A DNA stretch of 64,000 bases from Paenibacillus mucilaginosus 3016 (GCF_000250655.1 NC_016935.1:4730001-4794000), one strand, 5' to 3'; counted from the stretch's first letter, positions 7,779 to 16,363 are shown. Notes: a model not told the origin generated them from the sequence alone. A program made the numbers and translations.

Positions 7779-8708
7779 CTATTCCAAAATGCGGGCGCCG
7801 GACTGGTCAAGCACGTTGAACCGCCGGATAAACCAGGCCAGATCGTGAACGAGCTCCGCTTCAAGCAGCGCACGGCGCTCGCGGAAGTCGCCCGCTTCCA
7901 CCTGGCTGACCGCCTCCCGGATGAACTCCGGATACAGCACGGCGTAGTAACGCAGCATCTGCAGGCATGCCGGCTCGCTGAGATACAGGAGACCGAAGCG
8001 CAGGTTATTGTGCAGCATGTGAGGCTTCAAGTTTAGGAGGAAGCGCTCGATCTCCGGCTTCGTCTTGAACCGGTGGAGCACCTGCAGCCCGGGCACCGAG
8101 ACAATCTCCGCTCCGCTGAGCCAAGCCCTGACGCTGAACTCCGGCTCCGCCCCGCCGTACAGCCGCATGCCGGCGTCATAGCCGCCGAGCTTCTCAAAGA
8201 GGGCGCGGGGCAGCACCGTACCTGCCGCCGAAGCAATCTGGATGTGCGGCGGCCCGCCTGCCGGCAGCTCCCGGTTCCACTGCGTGCCCATGAAGGGCAC
8301 GATGAGACTGCAGCCGTAGCCGCGGAAGCTCGATACCGTGTCGCAGATCGTGGCCCCGAGGATGCGTCCGTCGTCCAGATGCCGGAGCACCTCCACGTCC
8401 CAGCCCCGGCTGAACTCGACATGGGCATCGGTAATGAAAAGAATGTCTCCCCTTGCGGCGCGTGCACCGTAATTTCGTGCTCCCGGCACACCGGCCTGCT
8501 GCTCCAGCCGGAGCACGCGAAGCACGGTGCGGGGGGCGGACAGAGGCAGGTCCGCGGTGAGCGGCTCGTCGGAGGCGTCGTCCACGACGACGAATTCCAG
8601 CTCGCAGCCGGTCATCCGGGCGTCCGCGATCGACTGCAGGGTGCGGGCGATGCGGTCCCCTTCGTTGCGAGCGGGGAGGATAATGCTGATCATCGGTTCG
8701 AGATTCAT
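7779..8708 (-). CDS. Family 2/27-like glycosyltransferase resembling polypeptide GalNAc-transferases
   Basis: A 309-residue cytosolic glycosyltransferase of the GT-A fold. Residues 7-27 are the nucleotide-binding start (ISIILPARNEGDRIARTL), VVDDAS is at 41-46, the metal-binding DxH motif is Asp94-Ala-His96, and GGYDAGMRLYGGAEPEF (175-191) with His212 follows. The DAHVEF, YDAGM, YGG and LHRF blocks parallel the eukaryotic mucin-type GalNAc-transferases (GT27) more than ordinary bacterial GT2 enzymes. It lacks their lectin tail and membrane anchor. AAGGAG lies eight bases before the ATG. It is the first gene of the cassette with the SQD1-like enzyme and the small peptide, so the peptide is its suggested acceptor. 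Confidence 0.85.
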   Translation of the reverse strand: MNLEPMISIILPARNEGDRIARTLQSIADARMTGCELEFVVVDDASDEPLTADLPLSAPRTVLRVLRLEQQAGVPGARNYGARAARGDILFITDAHVEFSRGWDVEVLRHLDDGRILGATICDTVSSFRGYGCSLIVPFMGTQWNRELPAGGPPHIQIASAAGTVLPRALFEKLGGYDAGMRLYGGAEPEFSVRAWLSGAEIVSVPGLQVLHRFKTKPEIERFLLNLKPHMLHNNLRFGLLYLSEPACLQMLRYYAVLYPEFIREAVSQVEAGDFRERRALLEAELVHDLAWFIRRFNVLDQSGARILE

Positions 8709-9273
8709 GTGCGGTTCTCCTTACTGGCTTCAGCAGCTCCGTTGTTCGTGGTTCTCATGCTACCACCGCCGCTTCCGGCTGTCATGGGTTGGAGCTCCCA
8801 CCGGGCACGCCGACCATTCTACCATTTTCTGTAACTCCAAACCCCTTCCCCAGCCCCCTTTTTACCGGAACGGCATGATCTGTGCCTTAGGGATTTGGAA
8901 GCGGATTCATATGACGGCGTCATTCGATATTGTGACGAAGTCACATCAGCGGCCGGGTAGGTTGACGGACCCGCTGCCTGACCGGTCCTGTTCCGGAAAT
9001 GGGAAAAAGAGATCCTCCCTTCCATCCCGCGCGGCCATAGGAAGCCTGCAGCCCTTCCCCGCTCTATTGGCAGAAGATCGGCCGCAGGGCATAGGAAGCG
9101 CATATGAGGCTACATGACTTTCCGCATTGACTTCAGTCATTCGGGCGGGGGCCGGGCGGTTCGCTCCGGAACCCTGATCTTCGACAGACTGCGCGCCCCG
9201 CTGTCCCCTACGGTCCTTCCGAGGTCTCACCCGACCTGGGGCTTTGTACCGATTCCGCTTCTCTCGCAAACGC
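8709..9273. other. Intergenic region with a 15-base dyad
   Basis: No convincing gene; the short open frames here lack ribosome sites and have skewed composition. The stretch contains the upstream region of the glycosyltransferase cassette and a perfect dyad, TGTGAC-GAA-GTCACA, at 8931-8945, which could be an operator or a small hairpin. Confidence 0.5.
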
Positions 9274-9299
9274 AAAAATGCCGCCCGATCGGCGGCATT
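9274..9299 (-). terminator. Terminator of the phn operon/phosphatase gene
   Basis: On the minus strand AATGCCGCC pairs with GGCGGCATT, followed by TTTTG, eleven bases after the phosphatase stop. Confidence 0.8.
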
Positions 9300-9310
9300 C
9301 CGTGCAATGC

Positions 9311-10114
9311 TTATATGGTTTCCAAACAATAGGAGCGAAGCGCATCCAGCCGCCCGGCCGTCAGCCCGTATTCCTGCTCGAAGTACGCTTCATAGCTGCC
9401 GTAGCGCTCCTTGATCGCATCAAGCGCCGCATTCAGGTATTCGGGCTTCGCCGCCATGATGGCCTGGAATCCCTGCAGGGCCCGCTCATCCAGTGCAGGA
9501 GCGATGCGCGCCAGGATTTCCGCCTTGAACGACGCGAGGCCCTCGTTGGTCAGCAGATAGTCCAGCATCACGGTCTCCTCGGGCACGCCCAGCGCAAGCA
9601 GGATCAGGGCTGAGCCCACACCGGTGCGGTCCTTGCCCGCCGCGCAGTGATGCAGCAGTCCGAGCCGCTCCGGCTCCTGAATCAGGTCCATGAGCCGGCG
9701 GTAAGAAGCGTTGCCGAACGGCAGCTTCGCGTAGAATCCGGCCAGCATCTCCGGCCCGAAGCCTCCCGTCTGAGCGCCGCCAAGCAGCTCCTCCATCGTA
9801 TGGCTCTGCGCCGCAGCTATCGGCAGATCGGCCGCGAACGCAGGGATACACTCGTAGACTGCGCCGGCAATGGCCGGGTCCGGCTTCAGTGCCGCTTCCT
9901 GCTCATGACGGTAATCCAGCACCGTCCTGATGCCGAGCGTGTGCAGGTGCAGCAGGTCGTTCTCCGTGAGGCCATGCAGCTCCGCCGAGCGGAAGAACAG
10001 CCCGTATTTGACCCGCCGGCCATCCTCCGTCTCATAGCCCCCCATATCCCGGAAATTATTCGCACCCTGGTAAGGAATGATCCGGCTTACCGGATCGATT
10101 GCATAATGGGTCAT
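9311..10114 (-). CDS. Tyrosine/serine protein phosphatase, IphP type
   Basis: A 267-residue cysteine phosphatase. The P-loop HCAAGKDRTG carries the catalytic Cys157 and Arg163 (C-x5-R), and the N-terminal NNFRDMGGYETEDGRRVKYGLFFRSAEL block is typical of the IphP/Y_phosphatase3 group. AGGAGAGGG precedes the ATG. It lies 63 bases after phnC with no terminator between, so it is probably the last gene of the phosphonate-transport operon. Its substrate may be a phosphoprotein or a small phosphate ester; the operon context suggests a link with phosphorus metabolism but does not prove it. Confidence 0.88.
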   Translation of the reverse strand: MTHYAIDPVSRIIPYQGANNFRDMGGYETEDGRRVKYGLFFRSAELHGLTENDLLHLHTLGIRTVLDYRHEQEAALKPDPAIAGAVYECIPAFAADLPIAAAQSHTMEELLGGAQTGGFGPEMLAGFYAKLPFGNASYRRLMDLIQEPERLGLLHHCAAGKDRTGVGSALILLALGVPEETVMLDYLLTNEGLASFKAEILARIAPALDERALQGFQAIMAAKPEYLNAALDAIKERYGSYEAYFEQEYGLTAGRLDALRSYCLETI

Positions 10115-10177
10115 GTCCGCACCCTCTCCTAGTTATTGAATGGAATTTCAATGTAAAAGTGTGCCGCCTCAAAACCA

Positions 10178-10960
10178 TCAGATGGCCGCTTTGTGGAACA
10201 TTTCGTGCTCCTTGCCTTCGTACAAATACTGGGTGATATCGTTCGTCAGATGCTCGGACGGCCCGTCGAATACAATGCGTCCGGCCTTGATGCCGACGAT
10301 CCGCGACGCATACGCTTTGGCGTAGTCCACCTGGTGCAGATTGACCAGGCAGGCGATGCCCTGCTCGCGGCAGTTCGTATGGATGGCGTCCATGACGGTC
10401 TTCGATGACTTCGGATCCAGCGATGCGATCGGCTCATCGGCGAGGATAAGCGAGGGCTTCTGGGCGAGCGCCCGGCAGACGCCGACCCGCTGCTTCTGGC
10501 CGCCGGACAGCTCATCCGCACGCTTGTAGATCTCGTTCTCCAGCCCGACCTTCTTAAGAAGTGCGATCGCCTCCTCCTTATCCGCCTCCCGGTACCGGCT
10601 CAGCATGCCTGCGACCGAGCCCATGTACCCGAGACGGCCGTGCAGCACATTCTCCAGCACGCTGGAGCGGTAGACGAGATTGTAATGCTGAAAAATCATC
10701 CCCATCCCCGCCCGGATGCGCCGCAGCCCCTTTTTGCCCGCATGCACGACATCTTCCCCGAGGAACGTCACGGTTCCTTCGGTCGGCTCGATCAGCCGGT
10801 TCATGCAGCGAAGCAGTGTCGATTTCCCCGCTCCGCTCGGTCCGATCACGGCTACGAATTCCCCCGGCTGTACGGTCAGGTCAATTCCGTTCAGTCCCCA
10901 GGTGCCGGTCGCATACTGTTTGCGGAGTCCTTTGATCTCCAGAATCGGTTTGGTTGTCAT
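10178..10960 (-). CDS. phnC: Phosphonate/phosphite ABC transporter ATP-binding protein
   Basis: A 260-residue ABC ATPase that energises the two PhnE permeases. It shows Walker A GPSGAGKST, the PhnC-typical MIFQHYNLVYRSSVLENVLHGRLGYM Q-loop region (quoted parts: FQHYNLVYR, NVLHGRLG), signature LSGGQKQR, Walker B LILADEP and switch His in VNLHQVDYA. The ATG at 10960 has GGAGG eight bases upstream; a GTG three bases earlier is less well placed. It begins 13 bases after phnE2. Confidence 0.95.
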   Translation of the reverse strand: MTTKPILEIKGLRKQYATGTWGLNGIDLTVQPGEFVAVIGPSGAGKSTLLRCMNRLIEPTEGTVTFLGEDVVHAGKKGLRRIRAGMGMIFQHYNLVYRSSVLENVLHGRLGYMGSVAGMLSRYREADKEEAIALLKKVGLENEIYKRADELSGGQKQRVGVCRALAQKPSLILADEPIASLDPKSSKTVMDAIHTNCREQGIACLVNLHQVDYAKAYASRIVGIKAGRIVFDGPSEHLTNDITQYLYEGKEHEMFHKAAI

Positions 10961-10973
10961 CACTGGCGCCTCC

Positions 10974-11780
10974 CTATCCTTGTTTGGCGATCCGCTTGCG
11001 GATCCGTACGGTTCCCATCTCCAGCAGGAACATCGTGAAGAATACCATCAGAATGCCGAGCGACAGGTCCGCGAACTGGTAGTAGCTGATGTAGCCCTGC
11101 AGCAGCGAACCGATCCCTCCTGCACCGACCATGCCGAGAATGACCGATTCCGCCACGCTGATTTCGAAGCGGAACGCCGTCGTGGCAAGGAAGGCCGTAA
11201 GCAGCGTGGGAAGCATCCCCTTGGCGATGACGTGCCACCAGGTCCCGCCGACGGAGCGGATCGCTTCGATGGTCTCACCGCCCGCTTCTTCAATCTGCGC
11301 AGCGAAGGTCCGGATCAGGTACGACGCAGTAGGGAACATGAGACCCAGAACGCCGGCCATCGGGCCGAAGCCCATGCTGGCGACGGCAAGCAGCACCCAG
11401 ATTGTCGTCGGGATGGTCCGGATAATGACGAACACCGCGTTCAGGCTTCGTCCGACCAGCCGGTTCGGTGCCGTATTCTCCGCGACCAGGAAAGCGAGGA
11501 ACAGCGCTGCGGCGACGCTGAAGATCACGGACAGAAAGGCCACGATAATGGAGGTGACGAGCTCGCGCAGCAGCTCCCCGGCATTGGCGAACGACAGCTG
11601 TGCCAGCTGTTTTCCGATAGCAGGCAGGCGGTCCAGTCCGGCCGCCAGCTGCTTCACGTCCAGCTCAGCGAAGTAGAGGCTGATGCCGAGCAGGAGCAGC
11701 GAGACGATCCCGAGCATCCGCTGCTGACGCTGTGTGGCCTTGTGGGCGATCGGAATTTTGCGAATATGGCGTGCGGCCAT
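10974..11780 (-). CDS. phnE: Phosphonate/phosphite ABC transporter permease (second PhnE)
   Basis: A 268-residue inner-membrane permease with about six membrane segments, a permease loop of the EAA type (EAIRSVGGTWWHVIAKGMLPT) and the following VAESVILGMVGAGGIGSLL block found in PhnE proteins. Its ATG overlaps the TGA of the preceding permease by one base (TGATG), indicating coupled translation. The open frame continues upstream without a stop, but the upstream part is only a shadow of the first permease. Confidence 0.93.
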   Translation of the reverse strand: MAARHIRKIPIAHKATQRQQRMLGIVSLLLLGISLYFAELDVKQLAAGLDRLPAIGKQLAQLSFANAGELLRELVTSIIVAFLSVIFSVAAALFLAFLVAENTAPNRLVGRSLNAVFVIIRTIPTTIWVLLAVASMGFGPMAGVLGLMFPTASYLIRTFAAQIEEAGGETIEAIRSVGGTWWHVIAKGMLPTLLTAFLATTAFRFEISVAESVILGMVGAGGIGSLLQGYISYYQFADLSLGILMVFFTMFLLEMGTVRIRKRIAKQG

Positions 11781-12583
11781 CAGATGATCCGCCTCCTTAT
11801 CTGATTGGTGACAAGCTCGACGGCGAGGATCATGACGATCATGATCGTGATCACCATGGATGTTTTCCCGTACTGGAACAGGTCCATCGTCTGCTTGATC
11901 AGGCTTCCGATCCCGCCGGCTCCGACCAGCCCCAGGACGGCGGAGGCGCGGATATTGATCTCGAACATGAACAGCGTCCAGGAATAGAAGGCCGGCAGGA
12001 ACTGCGGAATAATGGCGTGCCGGATCCGCTGGCCGTACGTGGCCCCGCATGCTTCCAGCGCTTCGATGCTGTCCCGGTCGAGCTCCTCGATCGACTCCGC
12101 ATACAGCCGGGCGAGAAATCCGCAGCCGAACAGGATGAGCGCGATCAGACCCGCTGTGGTGCCCACGCCGAAGATTACGACAAGCAGCGAAGCCCACGCC
12201 AGAAAAGGAATGTTCCGGAGCAGCGATAGGAGCCCGCGCAGCACCGTTCTCACGGCCGGATGGGGCGTCGTGCTCCGGGCCATAAGCAGGGCGAGAGCCA
12301 CGCCGAGCACCGAAGAGCAGAAGGTGGCGATAACCGCATAGATTAACGTATCGGCTACGGGTTTGAGATATCCCTGCAGATGGGATGGATTCGGAGGCAG
12401 GAAGTCTTCGAACAGGAACCGGATGAATATCGGGATGCCGAGCAGAAACTCGGCCGCATCGAACCGGATGTAGACCAGCGAGAAGGCGGTGAGCAGGACG
12501 AGGGCCGCAAGTAGAGCCCGCCTCCCTGCTCTTCCCTTCGGACGGTTGGGTGTCCTGATGGGGATCATGGTTGGTTTGGACAT
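11780..12583 (-). CDS. phnE: Phosphonate/phosphite ABC transporter permease (first PhnE)
   Basis: A 267-residue permease, paralogous to the next gene. Its loop motif is EALEACGATYGQRIRHAIIP, and ASAVLGLVGAGGIGSLI follows. There are about six hydrophobic segments. GGAGATC precedes the ATG. It starts 20 bases after phnD. Two permease genes form the membrane heterodimer, as in phnDEE-type systems of Gram-positive bacteria. Confidence 0.93.
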   Translation of the reverse strand: MSKPTMIPIRTPNRPKGRAGRRALLAALVLLTAFSLVYIRFDAAEFLLGIPIFIRFLFEDFLPPNPSHLQGYLKPVADTLIYAVIATFCSSVLGVALALLMARSTTPHPAVRTVLRGLLSLLRNIPFLAWASLLVVIFGVGTTAGLIALILFGCGFLARLYAESIEELDRDSIEALEACGATYGQRIRHAIIPQFLPAFYSWTLFMFEINIRASAVLGLVGAGGIGSLIKQTMDLFQYGKTSMVITIMIVMILAVELVTNQIRRRII

Positions 12584-12603
12584 GCTGCAGATCTCCTTTG
12601 GCG

Positions 12604-13509
12604 TCAGTGGTTGAGCAGCTGCTCCGGACTGAGATGGAGCAGCTTCGCCGTCTCACGGACCGGGTCGAAGGCGCTGTCCTTCACCTCAACGAACCTGGCC
12701 TGATCGGAATTCATCACGGCCTTGAAGTAGGCCGGGTCCTGGTAACCGAGCAGGAAGCTCTTCACCTTCTCCTTCGTCTCCTGCGGAATGCCGGAGCGGA
12801 TCGCCAGCGGCGTCACGGGCGCCATCGCTTCGCTGGACGCAAGAATACGGTACGAATCCTTCTCGATCAAGCCCCGCTGTACGAGCATGTCCGGGATCAT
12901 GGCAGACATAGCCGCCGCATCGTACTGACCGCGCACGACGCCGATCACGGCATTATCGTGCTTGCCGGCAAACTGCACGCTTTTGAAGAACGAGGTGTCC
13001 AGCTCCTCTGCCGTCAAACCGAGCTTCTTGACGAGCGTCGCTTTCGGGAACAGATGGCCGGTGGTGCTGACCGGATCGACGAAGCCGAACGTCTTGCCCT
13101 TCAGGTCCTCCAGCTTCTCGATCGGCGAATCCTTCGGTACGATAATGACGGATGCCGGCGACTCTGTCATAGCCGGGATCGTTACCCCGACGATGGGCTC
13201 AACGCCTGCTCTCTCGACCGCCACGATGTAGGAGAACGGACCGAACATCGCGATGTCCGCCTTGTTGTTCCTCATCGCTTCAATCGCTGCATTGTAGCTC
13301 GTCGCCTTGTAAGATTCCACCGGCATGCCGATCGCTTCGGACAGCTTCGTCTCGAACGCCTTGTACGTCTGCTGGGTCTGCGTGTCCGATTCCTGCGGCA
13401 GATAGGCGATGACGAATTTGGCCGGCGCGGACGCCGCCTGCGGGCCGCACCCCGTTATCATCGCTGCGACCACGGTGAAGACGGTCAGCAGTAACATCCA
13501 TTGTTTCAT
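12604..13509 (-). CDS. phnD: Phosphonate/phosphite-binding lipoprotein
   Basis: A 301-residue substrate-binding lipoprotein. A lipobox MITGCG places the lipidated Cys at residue 21. The mature part shows PhnD-family blocks: FVIAYLPQES at the start, NKADIAMFGPFSYIVA, and FGFVDPVSTTGHLFPKATL, the ligand-binding region. GGGAGGG precedes the ATG. It is the first gene of the minus-strand operon phnD-phnE-phnE-phnC-phosphatase and has a Pho-box-like element in its promoter. The ligand could be a phosphonate, phosphite or a phosphate ester. Confidence 0.94.
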   Translation of the reverse strand: MKQWMLLLTVFTVVAAMITGCGPQAASAPAKFVIAYLPQESDTQTQQTYKAFETKLSEAIGMPVESYKATSYNAAIEAMRNNKADIAMFGPFSYIVAVERAGVEPIVGVTIPAMTESPASVIIVPKDSPIEKLEDLKGKTFGFVDPVSTTGHLFPKATLVKKLGLTAEELDTSFFKSVQFAGKHDNAVIGVVRGQYDAAAMSAMIPDMLVQRGLIEKDSYRILASSEAMAPVTPLAIRSGIPQETKEKVKSFLLGYQDPAYFKAVMNSDQARFVEVKDSAFDPVRETAKLLHLSPEQLLNH

Positions 13510-13586
13510 TACTTGTCCCTCCCTGGAATGGTAACAAATCCGTACCTTGGATACAACCTGGATACAAGATTAGGATAACCGCGAAC

Positions 13587-13625
13587 CGTTATGCCGGTGT
13601 TAAGCCCAAGCAAAGAGTTTGTAAA
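13587..13625 (-). promoter_or_regulatory. Pho-box-like repeat array upstream of phnD
   Basis: Read on the minus strand, four hexamers are spaced exactly 11 bases apart: TTTACA, TTTGCT, TTAACA, ATAACG. Bacillus PhoP boxes are TT(A/C/T)ACA direct repeats with the same 11-base period. The array lies about 80-115 bases before phnD. A second 11-base-spaced repeat, GGATACAA twice, lies between it and phnD (about 13548-13566). Confidence 0.5.
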
Positions 13626-13783
13626 GAAGTCTGTCCCTTCCGGAGGAGAACTTGCGCAGGCCGGATACGGACTGTAGTATGGAAGCAGGCTGGAAACGAG
13701 TTAAACGGCTTCGCTGTCCTTTAAGGACAATGCGCGTTTATTCAAATATCAGATGACAACGAAGAAAGGACAGGGTTGAACAG

Positions 13784-14428
13784 ATGACGGCAAACTCGAT
13801 GGTGGAAACAGCCTATCAATATATTCGCGAACAAATTCTGAAGGGACAGCGGATGCCCGGAACCGTGCTCTCGGAGAATGAATTGGCGTCGGAAATCGGG
13901 ATGAGCCGCACGCCTATCCGTTCGGCGGTGTCCCGGCTTGAGCAGGAGGGCTATTTGCTCGCGCTCAAAAACCGGGGGGTTCTCGTTAAGGAGATCCCCT
14001 TCAGGGAGATGCTCGATACGTTCGAACTGATCCTGACGCTGCAAATCAGCAGCTTTGACCTGAGTCAGGAAAAGAATGCATCCTATGATCTTGGGGTGCT
14101 GGGCGAGAAGCTGCGTCTGCAGGTCGAAGCGACCGAGCAGCGGAACTACAGCGCTTATATCGATCATGGGCTTGCCTTTTTCCGCGGGGTCATTCAGGGG
14201 GCGCAAAACGTGATGATGCTTCGGGTGATTGATTCCCTAGGTGACAGGTTCAAGCAGTCGGCCATGGTGAATTACAACCTGACGCCCGCCAGCCCCCACT
14301 TTTCCATGACGCCGCTGAACCAAGCCGTCTATCAGGCTATCGAGGCCGGAGATTACGGCAGGGCCAAGGAGGTTCTGCATGGAGCCAATATGGAGGCCAG
14401 GCGCAGAGCTTTACAGGGTCAAATGTGA
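13784..14428 (+). CDS. GntR-family transcriptional regulator (FCD-type)
   Basis: A 214-residue regulator. Residues about 8-72 form the winged helix of GntR proteins (SENELASEIGMSRTPIRSAVSRLEQEG region, quoted in part: SRTPIRSAVSRLEQEG). The remaining about 140 residues are helical and fit the FCD effector-binding domain (FADR/VanR group). It is divergent from phnD across 274 bases, so it is a likely regulator of the phn operon. A bidirectional terminator follows. Confidence 0.85.
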   Translation: MTANSMVETAYQYIREQILKGQRMPGTVLSENELASEIGMSRTPIRSAVSRLEQEGYLLALKNRGVLVKEIPFREMLDTFELILTLQISSFDLSQEKNASYDLGVLGEKLRLQVEATEQRNYSAYIDHGLAFFRGVIQGAQNVMMLRVIDSLGDRFKQSAMVNYNLTPASPHFSMTPLNQAVYQAIEAGDYGRAKEVLHGANMEARRRALQGQM

Positions 14429-14452
14429 TGATGCTCTTATCCATTGCAAAGC

Positions 14453-14488
14453 AAATACCCCGTTTTCGGCTTCGAAGACGGGGTATTT
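14453..14488. terminator. Bidirectional terminator
   Basis: AAATACCCCGTTTTCG pairs with the converse arm ending GACGGGGTATTT. It lies between the convergent GntR and hydrolase genes. Confidence 0.85.
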
Positions 14489-14547
14489 CAGGTAGATATG
14501 GGCAGCCGTGTCAGCAAGCTTTCTCCTGCCGCATTGGCCAAGAGGCC

Positions 14548-15306
14548 TCAGTTGCGGCCCTCCACGAACTCGATGATAAGGCGGCAAATCTCCTCGGGAT
14601 GCGTCAAGGTCGGTTTATGATCCGCCCCCTCCAACCAGGCAAAGCGGATATCCGGTACGGCCCGGAAGCACTCGGCAATCCGGTGAAGATCCGGTACGTC
14701 CTCCCTGCCCAGGATGAACAGGGCAGGAACAGCCAGCTCACCCAGCCGTTCCGCCGCCGGAGGCTGCGGCCATACCGATTCCCATGTGCCCCACTGCATC
14801 ATCTTTATCGTATTCTCTTTCCACATCCGCTCCATCATTTCCCTGCGGGGCCCGGCCATCACGATCCGGTACGAAGGACCGGACAAGGCGATCTCCATCA
14901 TGCGGTCCACATCCGGGGCCGCTTCCCGGATCCTCCGCATCCACCCCAGGAACTCCGGACTGTGGGCAAATCCCGCCAGCCCGGGCGCGATCAGCACGAG
15001 CTTCGTCACCCGCTCAGGGTACTTCAGCGCAAATTCGGCCGCAATCTGCCCGCCCATCGAATGCCCGGCAATCACCGCCTGAGGAAGCCCCAGATGATCC
15101 AGCGCCCGAAGCAGGTCATCGACATAGTCGGGCGGCTCCTCCGCCGGATTCGGCGATTGTCCGCAGCCCCGCCCATCCAGGGCAATGACCTTATACTGCT
15201 GTGCCAGCACCGGCGTAACCCACGTCCAGTCCCGCAGATCCGCTCCTCCGCTGTGAAGAAGAACAAGCGGCGTTCCAACACCTGCGATTTCATAATATAA
15301 ATCCAT
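14548..15306 (-). CDS. Alpha/beta-fold hydrolase
   Basis: A 252-residue cytoplasmic hydrolase with an intact triad: Ser83 in GHSMGG, Asp203 in LGREDVPD and His230 in GADHKP. The oxyanion region is LVLLHSGGADLRDW and the conserved ALDGRGCGQS block follows. There is no signal peptide. The family includes esterases, lactonases and dienelactone hydrolases, and the sequence does not identify a substrate. It is monocistronic and convergent with the GntR gene. Confidence 0.9.
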   Translation of the reverse strand: MDLYYEIAGVGTPLVLLHSGGADLRDWTWVTPVLAQQYKVIALDGRGCGQSPNPAEEPPDYVDDLLRALDHLGLPQAVIAGHSMGGQIAAEFALKYPERVTKLVLIAPGLAGFAHSPEFLGWMRRIREAAPDVDRMMEIALSGPSYRIVMAGPRREMMERMWKENTIKMMQWGTWESVWPQPPAAERLGELAVPALFILGREDVPDLHRIAECFRAVPDIRFAWLEGADHKPTLTHPEEICRLIIEFVEGRN

Positions 15307-15472
15307 CGGCAGCCCCTCCGTACGCTGTGGAATGAGTTACCTTCTCATTGTATTCTTTGAATGAACGTTTAGTCAATTATAAATCTCAATTTATGATTAG
15401 CACCTAGTAATGAACCGGTGTTAGGTTTATAATAGGCAGGCAGTGCACTTACTTATTTATAGGAGATTCATC

Positions 15473-16363
15473 ATGAACAAAGGAATTGTATACGGCATAC
15501 TCTGCTACTTGATGTGGGGGCTGCTGCCGCTCTATTGGCGCTTGTTCGAATCGATGTCCGCGTGGGAAATCCTGGCCCACCGGGTGCTTTGGTCTTTTGT
15601 TTTTGTGGCCGTGCTTGCCGCCGCAGCCAAACGGTGGAGGAACATGCTCAGCGTCGTCTCTTCGCGGAACAGCCTGATTTCCGTCCTTCTTTGCTCGGTA
15701 ACGATCAGCCTGAACTGGGTCTTATTCATATGGGCCGTGAACCATGAGCATGTGATCGAAACCAGCTTGGGCTATTACATGAACCCGCTGATCAGTGTGC
15801 TGTTCGCGGTGATCTTTCTGAAGGAAAAGCTCTCGCGCGGACAGTGGATCTCCATTCTAATCGCGGCTTGCGGCGTACTGCTCATGGCCCTTCAGTTCGG
15901 AGGCATCCCCTGGATCGCACTCAGCCTGGCCGTCTCGTTTGCTCTGTACGGTCTCGCCAAGAAGATGGCGAATCTCGACGTACTGCTCGGCCTCCTGTGG
16001 GAAACGCTCATCGTCCTTCCGCTCGCCATCATGTACCTGGGCTATATGCAGGCTGGAGGCTCAGGGACCTTCTTCACGTTAACTCCGTTCTCGATGACGA
16101 TGCTGCTGCTGTCCGGAGCCGCCACCGCACTGCCGCTGTTCCTGTTTGCGAGCGCAGCGAAGCTGCTGCCCCTCTCCATGGTAGGCTTCATCCAGTACGT
16201 TGCTCCTACGACGAGCCTGCTGCTGGCGGTCTTCGTCTTCCATGAGTCGTTCACGGCAGGCAAGCTCGTCAGCTTCTCCCTCATCTGGCTGGCCCTGATC
16301 CTCTACTCGGCCGTAACATTCCGCAGCTCGAAGCTTGCGCGGCGGGAGAAGAAAGCGGCCTGA
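15473..16363 (+). CDS. rarD: RarD-type EamA family transporter
   Basis: A 296-residue permease with ten predicted membrane segments, two EamA repeats and the RarD start MNKGIVYGILCYLMWGLLP. The region around NWVLFIWAVN followed by ETSLGYYMNPL is characteristic of the RarD group. The ATG at 15473 has TAGGAGA eight bases upstream; a GTG ten codons earlier has no such site. The group is annotated from an old chloramphenicol-sensitivity link, and the substrate is unknown. Confidence 0.92.
   Translation: MNKGIVYGILCYLMWGLLPLYWRLFESMSAWEILAHRVLWSFVFVAVLAAAAKRWRNMLSVVSSRNSLISVLLCSVTISLNWVLFIWAVNHEHVIETSLGYYMNPLISVLFAVIFLKEKLSRGQWISILIAACGVLLMALQFGGIPWIALSLAVSFALYGLAKKMANLDVLLGLLWETLIVLPLAIMYLGYMQAGGSGTFFTLTPFSMTMLLLSGAATALPLFLFASAAKLLPLSMVGFIQYVAPTTSLLLAVFVFHESFTAGKLVSFSLIWLALILYSAVTFRSSKLARREKKAA

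Noticed and set aside
8705..8758. 17-codon ORF whose stop overlaps the glycosyltransferase ATG (ATGA)
   Set aside because: The overlap resembles coupling, but the mini-ORF has no convincing ribosome site and the glycosyltransferase has its own AAGGAG.
8946..9329. 127-codon minus-strand open frame in the gap before the glycosyltransferase
   Set aside because: It runs across the terminator of the phosphatase gene, has no ribosome site and has a low-information Arg/Gly composition.
10974..12656. A 560-codon frame that could look like a fused permease
   Set aside because: Only the last 268 codons encode PhnE. The upstream part overlaps the first phnE in another frame, and a TGATG junction marks the real start.
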